Shown: positions 46,906 to 57,895, numbered from the stretch's first letter. The stretch: DNA of 64,000 bases from Cokeromyces recurvatus (GCF_025118155.1 NW_026251401.1:1-64000); one strand, 5' to 3'. Translations and numbers: made by a program. Notes: generated from the letters alone by a model not told the origin.

Positions 46906-49900
46906 TCAATAAATACTAGATTCAGGGTTACGTAGCCAGTTTACAAGTTTTGTACCAAGGGGGGCAGTTTCTGGAGGAAGTTTACCATGATGGAGATAGT
47001 CAAGTTCAAAAAGTAGAAGGGATATAGCAGGCCAACGAATCTTCCAGGCGGGAAAGTCAGATGAGTTGGAAGCTGATGCGATTGGTGGCATGCGTTTTTG
47101 TTTAATTGGCAGCTTATTTAAGAGGAAGGACAAAGGGTCGGGTTCGGTCAACGGCATTTGCAATCTTCGATGCATATGTAGACACCATATAGCATGGGAT
47201 CTTGTGAACAATTCATTAGGATGATATATGCATGGTTTAGGGGCACCACCAGGTAACCAACCTAGACGCCAGCGGACTATTCGACTGCGTTCTGCATTTG
47301 ACATAGGTAACCAGAGGATAGGATCGATACCTAGGGTAGGACGGCAGGCAGACAAGAGAACGGCATTCTTACTGTTTCGTCGATCACTAAGATTATCTTT
47401 CAGGTATGCTTTACAGATACCAGCAAAAGCACGAGGATCATAAATATTATCGTCAAAAGAAGCAGTATACCGTTGCCAGACAGGTGTTTTCGAAAGCTTA
47501 TACCATTGAGAATGGCTTGAAGAGGGGCGTATATGTGGTAAAAACTTGGAAACAAGAGTATCGTTCGGAGAGTAGATAGACCGAAGTAAGAATTTAGCTT
47601 GCAGGAGGTGAACACGTTCTTTCATTGTGGGCAGGTTGACCAAGTGCAACATAACTTTAGTTGAGGACCGAGTACTACCGCCAAAAATTTTTCGGATACA
47701 TTGTGTTTGACATGCTTCTAATTTTGTGATTTGAGTAACAGAGACCGAGTTAATAGCGAGGCCATATTCAAACTGAGCACGTACTATTTGAGTGTAAAAA
47801 CGGACAGAGAGAAGCCGATCAAAACCTTTGTGATTGACACCGAGGGACGTCATTTGATTCATAGTTTGAAGCGCCTTATTAATATTGTTCTGCACTAATT
47901 CAGCTGTGTTCAAGAGACCACCAGGGCTAATAGAGATACCCAAGTAGGAAAAGGATGTCTGACGAGGTAGTGTAGTGCCATACAGAGAATAAGAACGACT
48001 ATCAGAACTAGGAGCCAGTATAGCACATTTCAGTGGATTCCAGCGATAACCTAAGCGTTGACTATGCTCCTCACATTTCTGCAGCAGGTCCTCAAGGTCA
48101 GTAGGGTCAGCTATGAGTACAACATCATCAGCATACAGGAGACAATTGATGGATCGAGCAAAACAGCAGACATCTGTTGGAGGCACGTCATCAAGCGGTT
48201 GACGACGAAGTAGAGAGGGCAACTGGTTAATGTAAATGGAATACAAAAACGGTGATAGAATGGAACCTTGTAGGACGCCAGTGGTAGGTGAAAACCGATA
48301 AGAGGTAGCGTTCGAAACTAGAACTTCTATATAGACATCGTCAAAGAGATGTTGAATTAGACCAAGCAGTGCTGGAGATATGTACGGTCGAAGGGATTGC
48401 CAAATAAAATTCCGGTCAACAGTATCATATGCGGATTTAATGTCAAGGAAAGCGAGAGTAGGAGTGACTTTAAGCTTTCGACGGAAAATTGAACATGTTT
48501 CTACGAGGCAGAGGGCTTGATCAAGTGTACTCCGGGAGCTACGGAAACCTCCTTGGGCAATGTCAAGTTTTGGACTCTGGCATTCGAGGTCAGTGTATAG
48601 GCATTTTTCAAGTATTTTACGAAAAGTGGACGTCAAACTGATGGGACGAAAGTTGCTTGGGTCAGAGATAGAGCCTTTTTTGTGTATCGGGATTACTTGG
48701 GCCACACGCCAGGAGAGAGGTGTGTACGACCATTGCCAGCATAATCGAAAGATGTATAGGAGTACAGGAGTCAAGGTTTCAGTCAATGGTTGTAGCATCT
48801 CAACAGTGAAATGATCCACACCAGGTGCTTTACCACGGGGAAGTTCTTTAATTGCTGTGTTAATGCAATCAATATCAATAGGACATGTATGAATGTCATT
48901 GAAAGGTTGATTCTGAGTCGTAGTTGTGGAGTTACGAGACGGTAACAAGTTGCCTGCAAAAATTTGCTCCAGATGATGTGCCATGACGTCGGCGGAATTT
49001 TGTGGTCCTTCAGGCATTGAAAAGGTTGATTTGATCTTCCGGTTTTTACGAATCTTGCTAAATTTCGCAATTGCTTTTGTATAATCACCCTTTGCCATTC
49101 TCTCACAAAAGCGGTTCCATGTTTCACGTCGTCGTTTAGTCACTAATCGTCGTAATAATGCCTGTGCTTCTTGGTGTTGGATCCACAACGATAGACTATT
49201 CAGTCCACGTGCTTTCCGCCATTTCTTATAGAGATATTCCTTTCTGTTAAAAGCTGCTGTCATTTCAGGTGTCCAGAAATCCTTCATGTAGTCGTCTTCC
49301 TGAGGAGAGCGCCGGCCACAAACTGAATCGAGAGCCAAGATGATAGCGTCACACAATTGGTTATGTATGGAATCTATGTAATGACAGGCTGTAGTTCTAT
49401 CAGTAAAAGAAAGAGATGAATGTGGAGGAAGAATTAGGGGAAAATTTTCAAGGAACACTTTCTTATACTTGTCTCTGGTCTTTAGGTGTTTGAGTTTTCC
49501 AAGATTCCAAGTGGTTCTTTTTGGTAGTGGAGTATTGACGAGAGGATCTGAAACAATAAATGAGAAAGTCATGAATTTGTGATTGGAGTTGAGAGATAGA
49601 TCATCGCGAATTTGAAGATTAGGTGATCCTAGTTCATGGTTACTAAAAAAGAAATCAATGATACTTGTACCTTGAAATGTATAAGACGTAGGTTCTCCAT
49701 AAGTAAGACGTTCGTTCCATAGTATAAGATTATGCGCAATCATCCAGTTAAGAACTTGCCGGCCTGTAGCATTTGTTCGGCTGTCACCGGTAACATCACC
49801 CATTCGAGCATTAAAATCCCCACAAATGATAGTAGTGGTAGTGTTTGAAACATGTAACGGTAATAAATCTAGTATTTGTGTTATATCGTCAGTTTTTAAT

Positions 49901-50247
49901 GATGGGGGTAAATAAAGACAGTGAACCAGTATCTTAGATGAGATAATAGTTGATAAGGAATACTTAGCTAATAAAGGATGTTCATGAGTGACTTGGTAGA
50001 TAGGTAGTTTGCATTGTGGGTTAACCAAGAGAGCAAGGCCAAGAGTTCCCCGATGAACATTATAGGAGTTTGTTGGGTTGCCATATGTATGGTATTGAGA
50101 CCAGTTAGTAGGATAGCGGTTTGGTGATAAGAGCCACGTTTCGGTAACGAAAAGCAGATCAGAGGTTTGAGATAGTTCGAGTATAGGAGATATTGCTTGT
50201 TTTGGAAGGCCTGTAGCATTAAATAAAGAAATTCGTAAAGAACTCAT
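46906..50247 (-). CDS. LINE ORF2: AP-endonuclease / reverse transcriptase
   Basis: A 1113-aa polyprotein. The N-terminal endonuclease/exonuclease/phosphatase domain (about residues 1-240) shows TETWLL, ICGDFNARMGDVTGDSR, IIDFFFSNHE and SNHKFMTF. The reverse transcriptase (about 450-760) shows KAPGVDHFTVEML, FLDIKSAYDTVDR, TGVLQGSILSPFLYSIYIN and the catalytic YADDVVLIAD. The C-terminal region has RWRLGWLPGGAPKPCIYHP then SHAIWCLHMHRRL, also seen in the fragment at 18278-18598. No RNase H domain is obvious. It nicks target DNA and copies the LINE RNA by target-primed reverse transcription. The start ATG lies 4 nt after the ORF1 stop (TAA-ATAA-ATG), suggesting reinitiation. Confidence 0.95.
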   Translation of the reverse strand: MSSLRISLFNATGLPKQAISPILELSQTSDLLFVTETWLLSPNRYPTNWSQYHTYGNPTNSYNVHRGTLGLALLVNPQCKLPIYQVTHEHPLLAKYSLSTIISSKILVHCLYLPPSLKTDDITQILDLLPLHVSNTTTTIICGDFNARMGDVTGDSRTNATGRQVLNWMIAHNLILWNERLTYGEPTSYTFQGTSIIDFFFSNHELGSPNLQIRDDLSLNSNHKFMTFSFIVSDPLVNTPLPKRTTWNLGKLKHLKTRDKYKKVFLENFPLILPPHSSLSFTDRTTACHYIDSIHNQLCDAIILALDSVCGRRSPQEDDYMKDFWTPEMTAAFNRKEYLYKKWRKARGLNSLSLWIQHQEAQALLRRLVTKRRRETWNRFCERMAKGDYTKAIAKFSKIRKNRKIKSTFSMPEGPQNSADVMAHHLEQIFAGNLLPSRNSTTTTQNQPFNDIHTCPIDIDCINTAIKELPRGKAPGVDHFTVEMLQPLTETLTPVLLYIFRLCWQWSYTPLSWRVAQVIPIHKKGSISDPSNFRPISLTSTFRKILEKCLYTDLECQSPKLDIAQGGFRSSRSTLDQALCLVETCSIFRRKLKVTPTLAFLDIKSAYDTVDRNFIWQSLRPYISPALLGLIQHLFDDVYIEVLVSNATSYRFSPTTGVLQGSILSPFLYSIYINQLPSLLRRQPLDDVPPTDVCCFARSINCLLYADDVVLIADPTDLEDLLQKCEEHSQRLGYRWNPLKCAILAPSSDSRSYSLYGTTLPRQTSFSYLGISISPGGLLNTAELVQNNINKALQTMNQMTSLGVNHKGFDRLLSVRFYTQIVRAQFEYGLAINSVSVTQITKLEACQTQCIRKIFGGSTRSSTKVMLHLVNLPTMKERVHLLQAKFLLRSIYSPNDTLVSKFLPHIRPSSSHSQWYKLSKTPVWQRYTASFDDNIYDPRAFAGICKAYLKDNLSDRRNSKNAVLLSACRPTLGIDPILWLPMSNAERSRIVRWRLGWLPGGAPKPCIYHPNELFTRSHAIWCLHMHRRLQMPLTEPDPLSFLLNKLPIKQKRMPPIASASNSSDFPAWKIRWPAISLLLFELDYLHHGKLPPETAPLGTKLVNWLRNPESSIY

Positions 50248-50251
50248 TTAT

Positions 50252-51487
50252 TTAATGTCGAGGAGGAGTATCAGCTCTAGAGGCAGCAAAAGTAGTATTA
50301 CCGAATTGTTCTCCTTGAGTGCCGTCCATGGGAACGTCTTCTTTTTCGGTGTCATCAGTAATCATACCGTCCGATGTTGGTGTTGATTGTTGTTGAGGAG
50401 AATCAAAGATATTGTTTAGTTGTGTATTACGATCGGTCTTGAGTGAGTCAAATTTTCGTTTAGAAATCCATTGTTTGTCAAGGAAAAAACGGGCAACAGC
50501 GAATTTAACTGGTGTACGAATATGGTCAAGTGCACGTTCCAGACGGGTTTGTTGGAGATCTGACGCTATGACGTCTCTTTCATTAGTTGTAAGAGTGGAG
50601 TACTTGGGATCTGCAAGGATCTTACCACTGGAGGGGTTAAAATCTGCTTTGATTGTAATGTTATGGTGGCGTAGAAGGTCTGTAAATTCGGTTTCGTAAT
50701 CATTATGGATAAGAATGGCAACTGTATTACGAGCGGGATAATGAATGTCGAGTAATCGAGCATTATTAACACCAAGTTTTCGAAAGGTAGTGCGTAAGAT
50801 GCCAACAGGAATTCGGGCTTTTGTTGGGATGTAGAGGAACTTGAAACCTTGGTTCAATGATGGTGGTTGAAAGAAGCGGGCGGCTGCAGCTTCTCGTTGG
50901 AGACGGCATTGTTCACGATGTTGAAGTGAAGGTTGTTTAAGTGCTTGTACTTTCTCTTTGTTGTTCCAAGGAGCATCTGGGAATTTAGTAAGCTGGGTTT
51001 GGGATTCCTGGAGGGTGGGAAACTCCGATGTTGTTGTAACGGCAGGCATGTTGTTAAGTCGGGCATGTAAGTTTTGGATTTCACTACGTGCTTGAGAGAG
51101 TTCTGCAGTCAACTGCTCGACAGTTTGGCATAACTGCTTAATAAGTTCAGATTGGCTGTTGCTGGCAGTAGTAGATTCCAATTCGGGTGGCATAGTCTCC
51201 ACGTTGGAGGTCGTTATAGACAACGGTTGTTGATTTTGTGCAGCAGAACGGACTATAGGGTACATTTCAAAAGCTTTTACAGCTTTGTGACAGGAGGTGC
51301 ATGAAAATTGAGGCTGGAAGGGTTCTTTATTTGAAGACCCATGTCTATGGAAAGTAGTGGTTTTGAAACATGCAGGACATGTTAATTGTTTTCGAAATGT
51401 CGAAAAGTTAATGTCGAGTTCAGACAGCTGTTCCTCAGTGAGGGCAGGGTCTGCATTTTTATTGTAGGCTCCTCGAAGGGGTCTCAT
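50252..51487 (-). CDS. LINE ORF1 protein (zinc-ribbon, nucleic-acid binding)
   Basis: A 411-aa protein. An N-terminal CxxC...CxxC zinc-binding pair (CPACFKTTTFHRHG and FSCTSCHKAV) is followed by a coiled-coil stretch (ELIKQLCQTVEQLTAELSQA). The conserved core has YIPTKARIPVGILRTTFRKL then LDIHYPARNTVAILIHNDYE, an RRM-like alternation of strands and helices. The C-terminal tail is acidic. ORF1 proteins coat LINE RNA in the ribonucleoprotein. The zinc pair is unlike the usual gag-type CCHC knuckles. It is partly preserved in fragments at 1-758 (C-terminal) and 20425-20912 (N-terminal). Confidence 0.88.
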   Translation of the reverse strand: MRPLRGAYNKNADPALTEEQLSELDINFSTFRKQLTCPACFKTTTFHRHGSSNKEPFQPQFSCTSCHKAVKAFEMYPIVRSAAQNQQPLSITTSNVETMPPELESTTASNSQSELIKQLCQTVEQLTAELSQARSEIQNLHARLNNMPAVTTTSEFPTLQESQTQLTKFPDAPWNNKEKVQALKQPSLQHREQCRLQREAAAARFFQPPSLNQGFKFLYIPTKARIPVGILRTTFRKLGVNNARLLDIHYPARNTVAILIHNDYETEFTDLLRHHNITIKADFNPSSGKILADPKYSTLTTNERDVIASDLQQTRLERALDHIRTPVKFAVARFFLDKQWISKRKFDSLKTDRNTQLNNIFDSPQQQSTPTSDGMITDDTEKEDVPMDGTQGEQFGNTTFAASRADTPPRH

Positions 51488-51639
51488 TACACTCGTTAAA
51501 GGTTTTATTGTCGAACTGTAGTTTTAGTTGAATAATAGAAGTCTTAGTAACGCTTGCCAAATATGGTAAAAATTTATCACAAGTGTTGGAAAGCGGAAAA
51601 AGTCCTTTACCCAGAGATACAATAATTTGTGTTAAAAAT

Positions 51640-51760
51640 TCAAGAATTTTTTTTAGCCAATCAAACCGTTTTAATGCAATCAATTTTTTTACCCTGCCAA
51701 TCAAAACTTTCTCAATACATTCAAGTTTTTTAGTTCCATCTGAAGAAGTGTGCACAGTAT
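51640..51760. repeat. CCAAT-bearing repeat block
   Basis: Contains GCCAATCAAA at about 51655 and 51695, 40 bp apart, and a CATCTGAAGAAGT segment near 51738. The reverse complement of 58190-58330 is clearly related, with three ATTGG boxes at 58241, 58281 and 58319. It could be promoter sequence carried by a repeated gene family, or part of a non-autonomous element. Confidence 0.55.
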
Positions 51761-51907
51761 ATAGATTTACCTTTTTTTCTTATGTGAATCAGCCCAACCT
51801 ACTTTCTTCTTTTTTTAAAAAAAAACAAAAGATAAATAACTTCCTCTACTTTTTATCCCAAAAATAAGTTTTCCTGGATATACTGGTAAATTATTTTTTC
51901 TTTTGTA

Positions 51908-52183
51908 GAAAAAAAAAACCCTAATACCATATTAAATCAGAACTAGAATCATATGTTGCAAATGCAAGATTGCCAAACTTTGATACATTTGTTGATACAA
52001 ATCTTGAAAATCTTATAAGCTGGTCAACTAATTTATCGACCGAAGAGCCTAGTGAAATTTATTCAATTTGGAGGAGTCGGTTTGCACTGCAAATGAGGTC
52101 TTGTAACAAAGCACATTAACTTGCAAAAGGTATTGAAACATTTTTTTCTTACCCAATATGCCTATCCAACAGAAACAGTTTTG

Positions 52184-52238
<55 letters not shown>

Positions 52239-53864
52239 AAAACTCACTATCTCCTGTAGCAAAACTTAATATATAGCAAAAATTTGGGAATTATTGGCCA
52301 AAGGATGCAAGAGTGCGGTATGTCAATGATAATTTTAATAAAAGCCTACAATACGAGTAATGCTAACCCATTATATCAGAAACTTACACGTCTTCAATAC
52401 ACTGTTGATGGAATTGCAATGATTGAAAATGTTTCTAGTGCCTCGAACAGAATTGTTGCTAATTCTATTCTTCAAGATCTACCACCACAGCCACCACATC
52501 CACCACAACAAAACGAATTGCAAGATAGTTCTTGCTTAGATGATGAGTTGTTTTTACATACAATTGCACATCAACGAATAGCTGGTGTTGCAATTTCTGA
52601 ACAACAGAGAACACGTCTGTCTGGATTTAAAAATGATGGCAACCAAAAAGCACAGCTTCAGTATATGGCAGCAAAACTTCTACTCAAAGACACACCACTT
52701 AATACTGAAGAAGAGTATTTACTGGAGTTTTCGATCTCTTGCATAGTAAACTATATTCACCCTTCTCTTACAAAATTTTATGAAAGCACATTTTTGTATT
52801 CTGATAGTACTGCCTACGAACTTCAAGGTGGCTTAACTATTGAAGAAGAAACTCTATTTAATGAAATTGTTGCCAAAACAGATATTGATGAAGCTATTTC
52901 ATGTATCCAAAAAATGAAGTACAGGTTGACCAAGAAAAAAAAAGAAGTTGTAGAAAGTATATCATGTTGTCTCTGATGGAAAAAGTGTTGGAGGATATGG
53001 AACTGTGGGATAACGAAGAAAAAGAACAAGAAATCACTTTCTATCGAAGAACAGCAAGTTTGTTGGACGTATTGTTTAAGAATACTGATGTAATGCTAAC
53101 AGAGTATGTATACATTATAAAAGAAACTAATATTGCCATTCAATTGATTTCTCTAAAATTTTCTCAGTGGAGAGACAGCCAGCTACTCATCAAAAACTGC
53201 TTTGGAAATGAACAAATGTATCTTCGGTAATGCTGATAGCCCCATCACTACCACCTACCCACGCAAAATTGACCTTCTTCTTAAGTATGACCGTGATGAA
53301 AGGGTTGAACTATCTTCTAATGAATGGAAAAGAGCTTGTATTTCTCCTAGCATTGCTCTTTCTCAACAAATAAATAACTTGAAGGTTAATGCTACCATAA
53401 TCAACAAAAATCAGTCTGTATATTCTTCTACTTTTAACCAGTCTCTCGCGATTGATTTTGTTGGGCTTACGGGCTACGGCTATATACTTGAAAAGCTGAA
53501 TGATGTGTTTTTTGCAAAAACGATTTGTTTGCTTATTTTACCAAAAGACTTTGACACTTTCTCGGCGTTCAAGAATACTCTCAATTTCTTCTTTACATTG
53601 AAGGTAATAACATTCAGCAGTTTTATTGTGTAAATGTTTCATAAAACTGACTACACTTTGTTCAATTTTTAGGAATTTTATTGTCAAAAAACTATTGAGC
53701 TAAAAGAGATTGTTAGTACAAGACGAGCCTTGTCTCGAATAAGTTCAATCGTCAATGTTTCATGTGAAGAAGACGCCAGCGCCAAGACCAACCTTATTTT
53801 TTTTAAGCAAAGCAGAAAAAGAAAAAGGCCTGATTCAAAAGACGAAGATGAAGAAGCAGCATAA
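51908..53864 (+). pseudogene. Multicopy fungal family B protein, PD-(D/E)XK-like
   Basis: Exons about 51930-52129, 52270-53102, 53168-53603 and 53673-53864. An A-rich tract of some 60 bp (52180-52240) fills intron 1. Segments in order: STEEPSEIYSIWRSRFALQM, LTRLQYTVDGIAMIENVSSA, NTEEEYLLEFSISCIVNYIH, TFYRRTASLLDVLFKNTDVM, DGETASYSSK, RKIDLLLKYDRDERVELSSN then EWKRA, and TGYGYILEKLNDVFFAKTIC. The D (codon 53271-53273) and EWK (53322-53330) spacing is like a PD-(D/E)XK nuclease core, which is inference. A stop after KAH in exon 1 and frame changes around the A9 run near 52940 and near 53010 suggest decay. I recall this family as repeated in Mucorales; function unknown. Confidence 0.58.
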
Positions 53865-54508
53865 ATATGAAAACCTATATCAAATATAACTTAACAATAT
53901 ATCATATAAAGTATAGTCACCAATTAGCAATAAAAAAGCAATGTATTTCAAGAAGCCATTAGTTATGAGATGTTATTAAGTGAATTTTGAAAAATGTTTA
54001 TGAGTTTAGAGTCAATAAGTATGACTTAAAAGGGTTCTTTATATATACCTGTGGTTTTTTGAGTAAATTCAGATAAAACATAAGAACATTGAAATACAAT
54101 TTATAATGTTCATTACAGCTGAAAGTAAAGATACAGATTAGTTATACCAGAGCATAGTATACATATACAGTGTTATCCCAAGTAAATAACGACTTCTGAA
54201 ATACAGTGTTTCGCGTTTGAAAATACAAATAAAGCTGAATAAAAGAATTTTATGCTAAATAAAATTAGTGTGTGAGCCAATACTAAATAAATAAAACCAG
54301 TGAAAAAGATGTATTTAATAGATATCTACAATTCCCACAAGCACTATCAACGAAACTGTTCAAAATCATATCATGGTTTTTGGGTAGAAAAATGTCTTAA
54401 GCATTCACGACTCGGTGTCGTAACAGCAAATTAAAATGTTTAATAAGAGAACTATATGTCATGGAAGACATTTACCATGATAAACCGAAATAGCAGAATT
54501 AGAAAACC
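53865..54508. other. Intergenic, AT-rich
   Basis: No gene recognised; several short stop-rich stretches only. Confidence 0.45.
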
Positions 54509-54790
54509 ATGTCTAATATGTATTTAATCGTAGATGATCTTGTTAAGTCAATTTGCAGCTCCCTGCCAAGATACCAGGATTCTTTGAGGAACCTTATGCG
54601 ACATGGGTATGAAATCGTGGGATACGCTCGCAAATCTCCTACCGACGATAATATTGATAATAGAATCAGGCTTATTCAATTAATGACAACAAATTTATGT
54701 AAATGATCCTTTGCAACAAAAGTATATATGTTATCTTGTAGTTGAACATTCTCACCCTTTGTTAACCGCGATTTAAAAAATGACAATTAT
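54509..54790 (+). pseudogene. Serine-recombinase-like (IS607 type) remnant
   Basis: A 65-aa open stretch holds DSLRNLMRHGYEIVGYARKS, resembling the N-terminal beta strand and catalytic-serine segment (GYxRxS) of IS607-family serine recombinases, followed by NRIRLIQLM. After the stop at about 54704 the same strand, with stops, continues KVYMLSCS, stop, TFSPFVNRDLKND, which fits the next part of the domain. The rest of the protein is missing. IS607-type recombinases accompany TnpB/Fanzor genes in other genomes, but this fragment lies 29 kb from the Fanzor remnant, so no link is shown. Confidence 0.5.
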
Positions 54791-55284
54791 GTGTAGTTTT
54801 ATGTAATATATGTCAAACTACCACAGAACATGTTGTCATAAGTTATTGCTTAATATTACTACATATGAGTTGATAGATATGTGGTAGAATAGTACATGTA
54901 CATGTAGGATGTAAGAGACCACAAACATGTAATAGCACACGTTTAATATGTATTCCTTGACTTGAGATAAAAGGATTTTAGATGTTGTTATCAGAAACAT
55001 TAACTGTTCTCACATATATATATCTTAACTTCAAATATTCAATCATCATTCTAGGTTTTAATATAAATAGTTATGATTGGTTTGCAGTAGATAATTCTTG
55101 GTCTTTCTGTGGTGAAATCAACACATAATTAGACTGACCTGCCAGTAATTATTAGGCACGGCAACACAAATTCAATATATGATTATAAAAAGAGTCAATA
55201 CAAAGATTTAGAATATTGTTGTGTAATTGATTGTATAAAATGGATAATATGAATACACAGCTGGATGTGCACTCCTTCCCAGAA
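54791..55284. other. Intergenic, AT-rich
   Basis: No gene recognised. A related tandem of the word ACATGTA occurs near 54890-54930. Confidence 0.45.
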
Positions 55285-56605
55285 ATCACCGAACACTTGG
55301 TTTTTTTTTTTTTTTTTTTTTTTTTTGATGATATTTTCAAATGAAACGTTCTTTAAATAAGCTCATACTAACAAGAGTACTTAATTTACACTTTCTTAAC
55401 AATTTGGTTTTTCTTTTTTGTTTTATTTAATATCGTGTATGGCCGTCTTTATCCTCAATTACAACACGACACCTGTCTGGCATACTGGAAACTAAATCTT
55501 TTAAAATTGTTGATGGTATCTCTGACCATACCTTACGGATGGCAGACTCAAGCTGATCAATATTTCCTATCTCAGGACGTTTAATACGAAGCTCGTACGT
55601 AATATAAGCCCATATATGCTCGATTGGATTGATATCTGGGCTCTGAGCTGGCCAGAAATCAAAACTTTTAAGTTGCACCTTTGTCTTTTGTATCAGGTAG
55701 TGTAACCACCAGTATGGTATGGAGCATTGACTTTTTGGAAGAAAAACTCTTTCTGAGCGTCCCCAGAGAGTTTTTGATATCATGAAAGAAATTGCCCAGT
55801 CAAACAGTCCACATTTGCATCCTGGTTTATCTTGCCTGCTAGAGTAACAAGAGGGCCGAGTCCACCAGTCCAAAAACATCCCCAAAGTATAATGGAACCC
55901 TTTCCAAACTTATAAGTTTCCAGAATGTGTTGTTTAAGGTACCTTTTGCCTTCTTTTCTGACCATCCTGAATCCTCCATCGTTTCCTACAACAGTGCACC
56001 TTAATTTATCAAACCAAACAATGGATCTCCACTGATCCAAAGTCCAGTCGACCTTTTCTTGACATCACCTGAGCCTATTTTGCCTGTTTCTGTCGGTCAA
56101 GGGTGGCTTTTTTGCTGACGAATACAAAACAAACCCAAGTTCCTTCATTCTTCGTTCAAATGTTGACCTTGACATTTCCATGCCACCAGCGGTGAAATGC
56201 TGATGTTGGTCCGAAATTGGCATAAAAAATGCAGAGCGAAATGCACGAACAAAGGCGGTTTTGGTTCTTTCAATGAATACCTTTGGTCTTCCTGTCCGTT
56301 TTGATGATATTTTCAAACCTATTTAAGTATAAAAATGGATGACATCAAGTACAGTCGTAACTGGAATGTCCAATGCTTCCGAAATTTCGTGATAACTGGC
56401 ATTGCATCTAAACATTACAACAACTTGACCTCTATCAAAACCAGAAAGTTGTTTTCTTTTAGGTGTGGTATTAGTAGCGTCTTCAATTACCTTTTTCTTT
56501 TAAAAAAAAATAGCTTTATGTGATGTATCTTTAATAAGAGTAAAGTATGCGTTAGTATTTTTCAAAAATTAAAAAAAAAAAAAAATTCCCGTGTTCGAGA
56601 AGAAG
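55285..56605 (-). mobile_element. Tc1/mariner element with frameshifted transposase
   Basis: The minus strand reads, in several frames, an N-terminal helix-turn-helix (QLSGFDRGQVVVMFRCNASY, then HEISEALDIPVTTVLDV) at 56470-56350, a second DNA-binding part (KRTGRPKVF, RSTFERRMKELGFVLYSSAK) and a DDE domain with DQWRSIVWFDK, KGSIILWGCFW and FWPAQSPDINPIEHIWAYIT. At least two frame changes (about 56065 and 55850) break the transposase. Possible terminal inverted repeats are the CGAACAC words beside A/T tracts near 55289 and 56597. It is younger than the other Tc1-like debris because all domains are still present. Confidence 0.75.
55301..55326. repeat. Poly-T tract at the Tc1 element end
   Basis: T run of 26 bases next to the CGAACAC motif; an A-rich run sits at the opposite end (56569-56584). 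Confidence 0.8.
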
Positions 56606-57227
56606 TGTATAATAGTGAATAATGAGTAATTGTCGTCTACTTTAAGTGTTGCTAACGCCACTCCGCTGTACAAATGTAATATAATAATTAGAAAACCTTG
56701 TAATTGTGATATACAAAGGAACTCTTTTTAACTTTCTTTAACTGCTTAAAAAGAACTGAATAAATCGCCCCAACAGACTTTTAACAGATTTGACGGTTCT
56801 TACATATTTATTGTTTATTTTTTTTTTTCAGTGAAAACTCTAGTTATTGAACCCGAGTTTCTCCACAATTATAGACAGCTAATAGTTACTAAGTTTTTAG
56901 GGATAGATATTCTTAATTGATATAATATAGTAACAGCGTTACTGGATCACCACAGAAGTGAATTTTGACTTTTATAAGTTGGGCCTTTATGATATGGTAA
57001 TGACGGACGATGAAAACTAGACATATAGTTGAAATGCATACCATGTATAGTTTTCTGAATGAACAAACCATAACCGTATTATTTTCCACAATTCTACACT
57101 TTTCCAAATACCTCCGTGTATTGCAAAATGTCTAAAGCGCCCTCAGGCAATTCATTTTTAATAACTCTTTTTACATTATCATGCTACCTAATTTATAAAT
57201 ACAAAGAATTAGTAGCTATAGCAACTG
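56606..57227. other. Intergenic, AT-rich
   Basis: No gene seen. Unassigned sequence between the Tc1 element and the solo LTR. Confidence 0.45.
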
Positions 57228-57232
57228 ATTAT

Positions 57233-57895
57233 TGTTTTGAGTGCAAAAGATAAGGAAAGAGAAAACAGAAAAGACAAGTGTGTGAAAAGTCTGTATAGTT
57301 TAGTAGAAGGAAAATAATATGGAAAATGACAATGGCTATTTATATGTATTTTTTTACAAGGTAAGTGATAGTAATAGAAGTATGACTTGGATAAATGAAT
57401 ACTGGTATAATAAACATTATACATAAACATTGTCTCTGAATAATTCTGCTTACAATAAGATATATTTCTCCCTGAATTGTCGCTGTTACTAGAAATAGAT
57501 ATATCAAATTATTATTTCTGAAGCAAGTAACGCGTTAATATTAATTCACAGTGAATATTCCAGCTATAACCAATACCAATTATTGATATGCTACTATTAT
57601 GATCATTCTCTAAGATGTAATTAAATAACAGTGTTCAATATTATAGTTGTATATATAATACATATAACTTATAAATAATTATGTAATTGAATATAAAGAT
57701 CATAATCCTATTGAATCCTTATTATTGCATGTAATTATTATTAACGCGTGAATACTATTATTAAAAATGACTGTAGAATAAATATTATACTATGAAGTAT
57801 GATATACTAGTTTTATTTGAATAACCTCTTTAATGTGTAATAAATGATGATTGATTTCTATTAACTTAGTTGTAAATACGACTACAGTCATAACA
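57233..57895 (-). repeat. Solo LTR, family B (663 bp)
   Basis: On the minus strand it starts TGTTATGACT and ends CTCAAAACA, with TATAAATA at 57337-57344 (minus). It aligns in inverted orientation with 19707-20424 throughout. The flanks, attat (57228-57232) and aatat (57896-57900), differ at one of five positions, so they could be a mutated target duplication. Confidence 0.78.

Larger units (their letters stand above)
46716..51606 (-). mobile_element. Full-length LINE retrotransposon
   Basis: An approximately 4.9-kb non-LTR retrotransposon on the minus strand: 5' UTR (51488-51606), ORF1, ORF2 and a 3' UTR of about 190 bp. It is flanked by the perfect 14-bp direct repeats TTACCCAGAGATAC at 46702-46715 and 51607-51620, a target-site duplication. 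Both ORFs are uninterrupted. Five or more partial copies elsewhere in the window align to it (1-758, 17799-18026, 18030-21035, 46437-46703, 60435-60830). It could be autonomous. Confidence 0.9.

Noticed and set aside
47228..47443. Plus-strand open frame inside LINE ORF2
   Set aside because: Antisense shadow of the conserved LINE C-terminal region.
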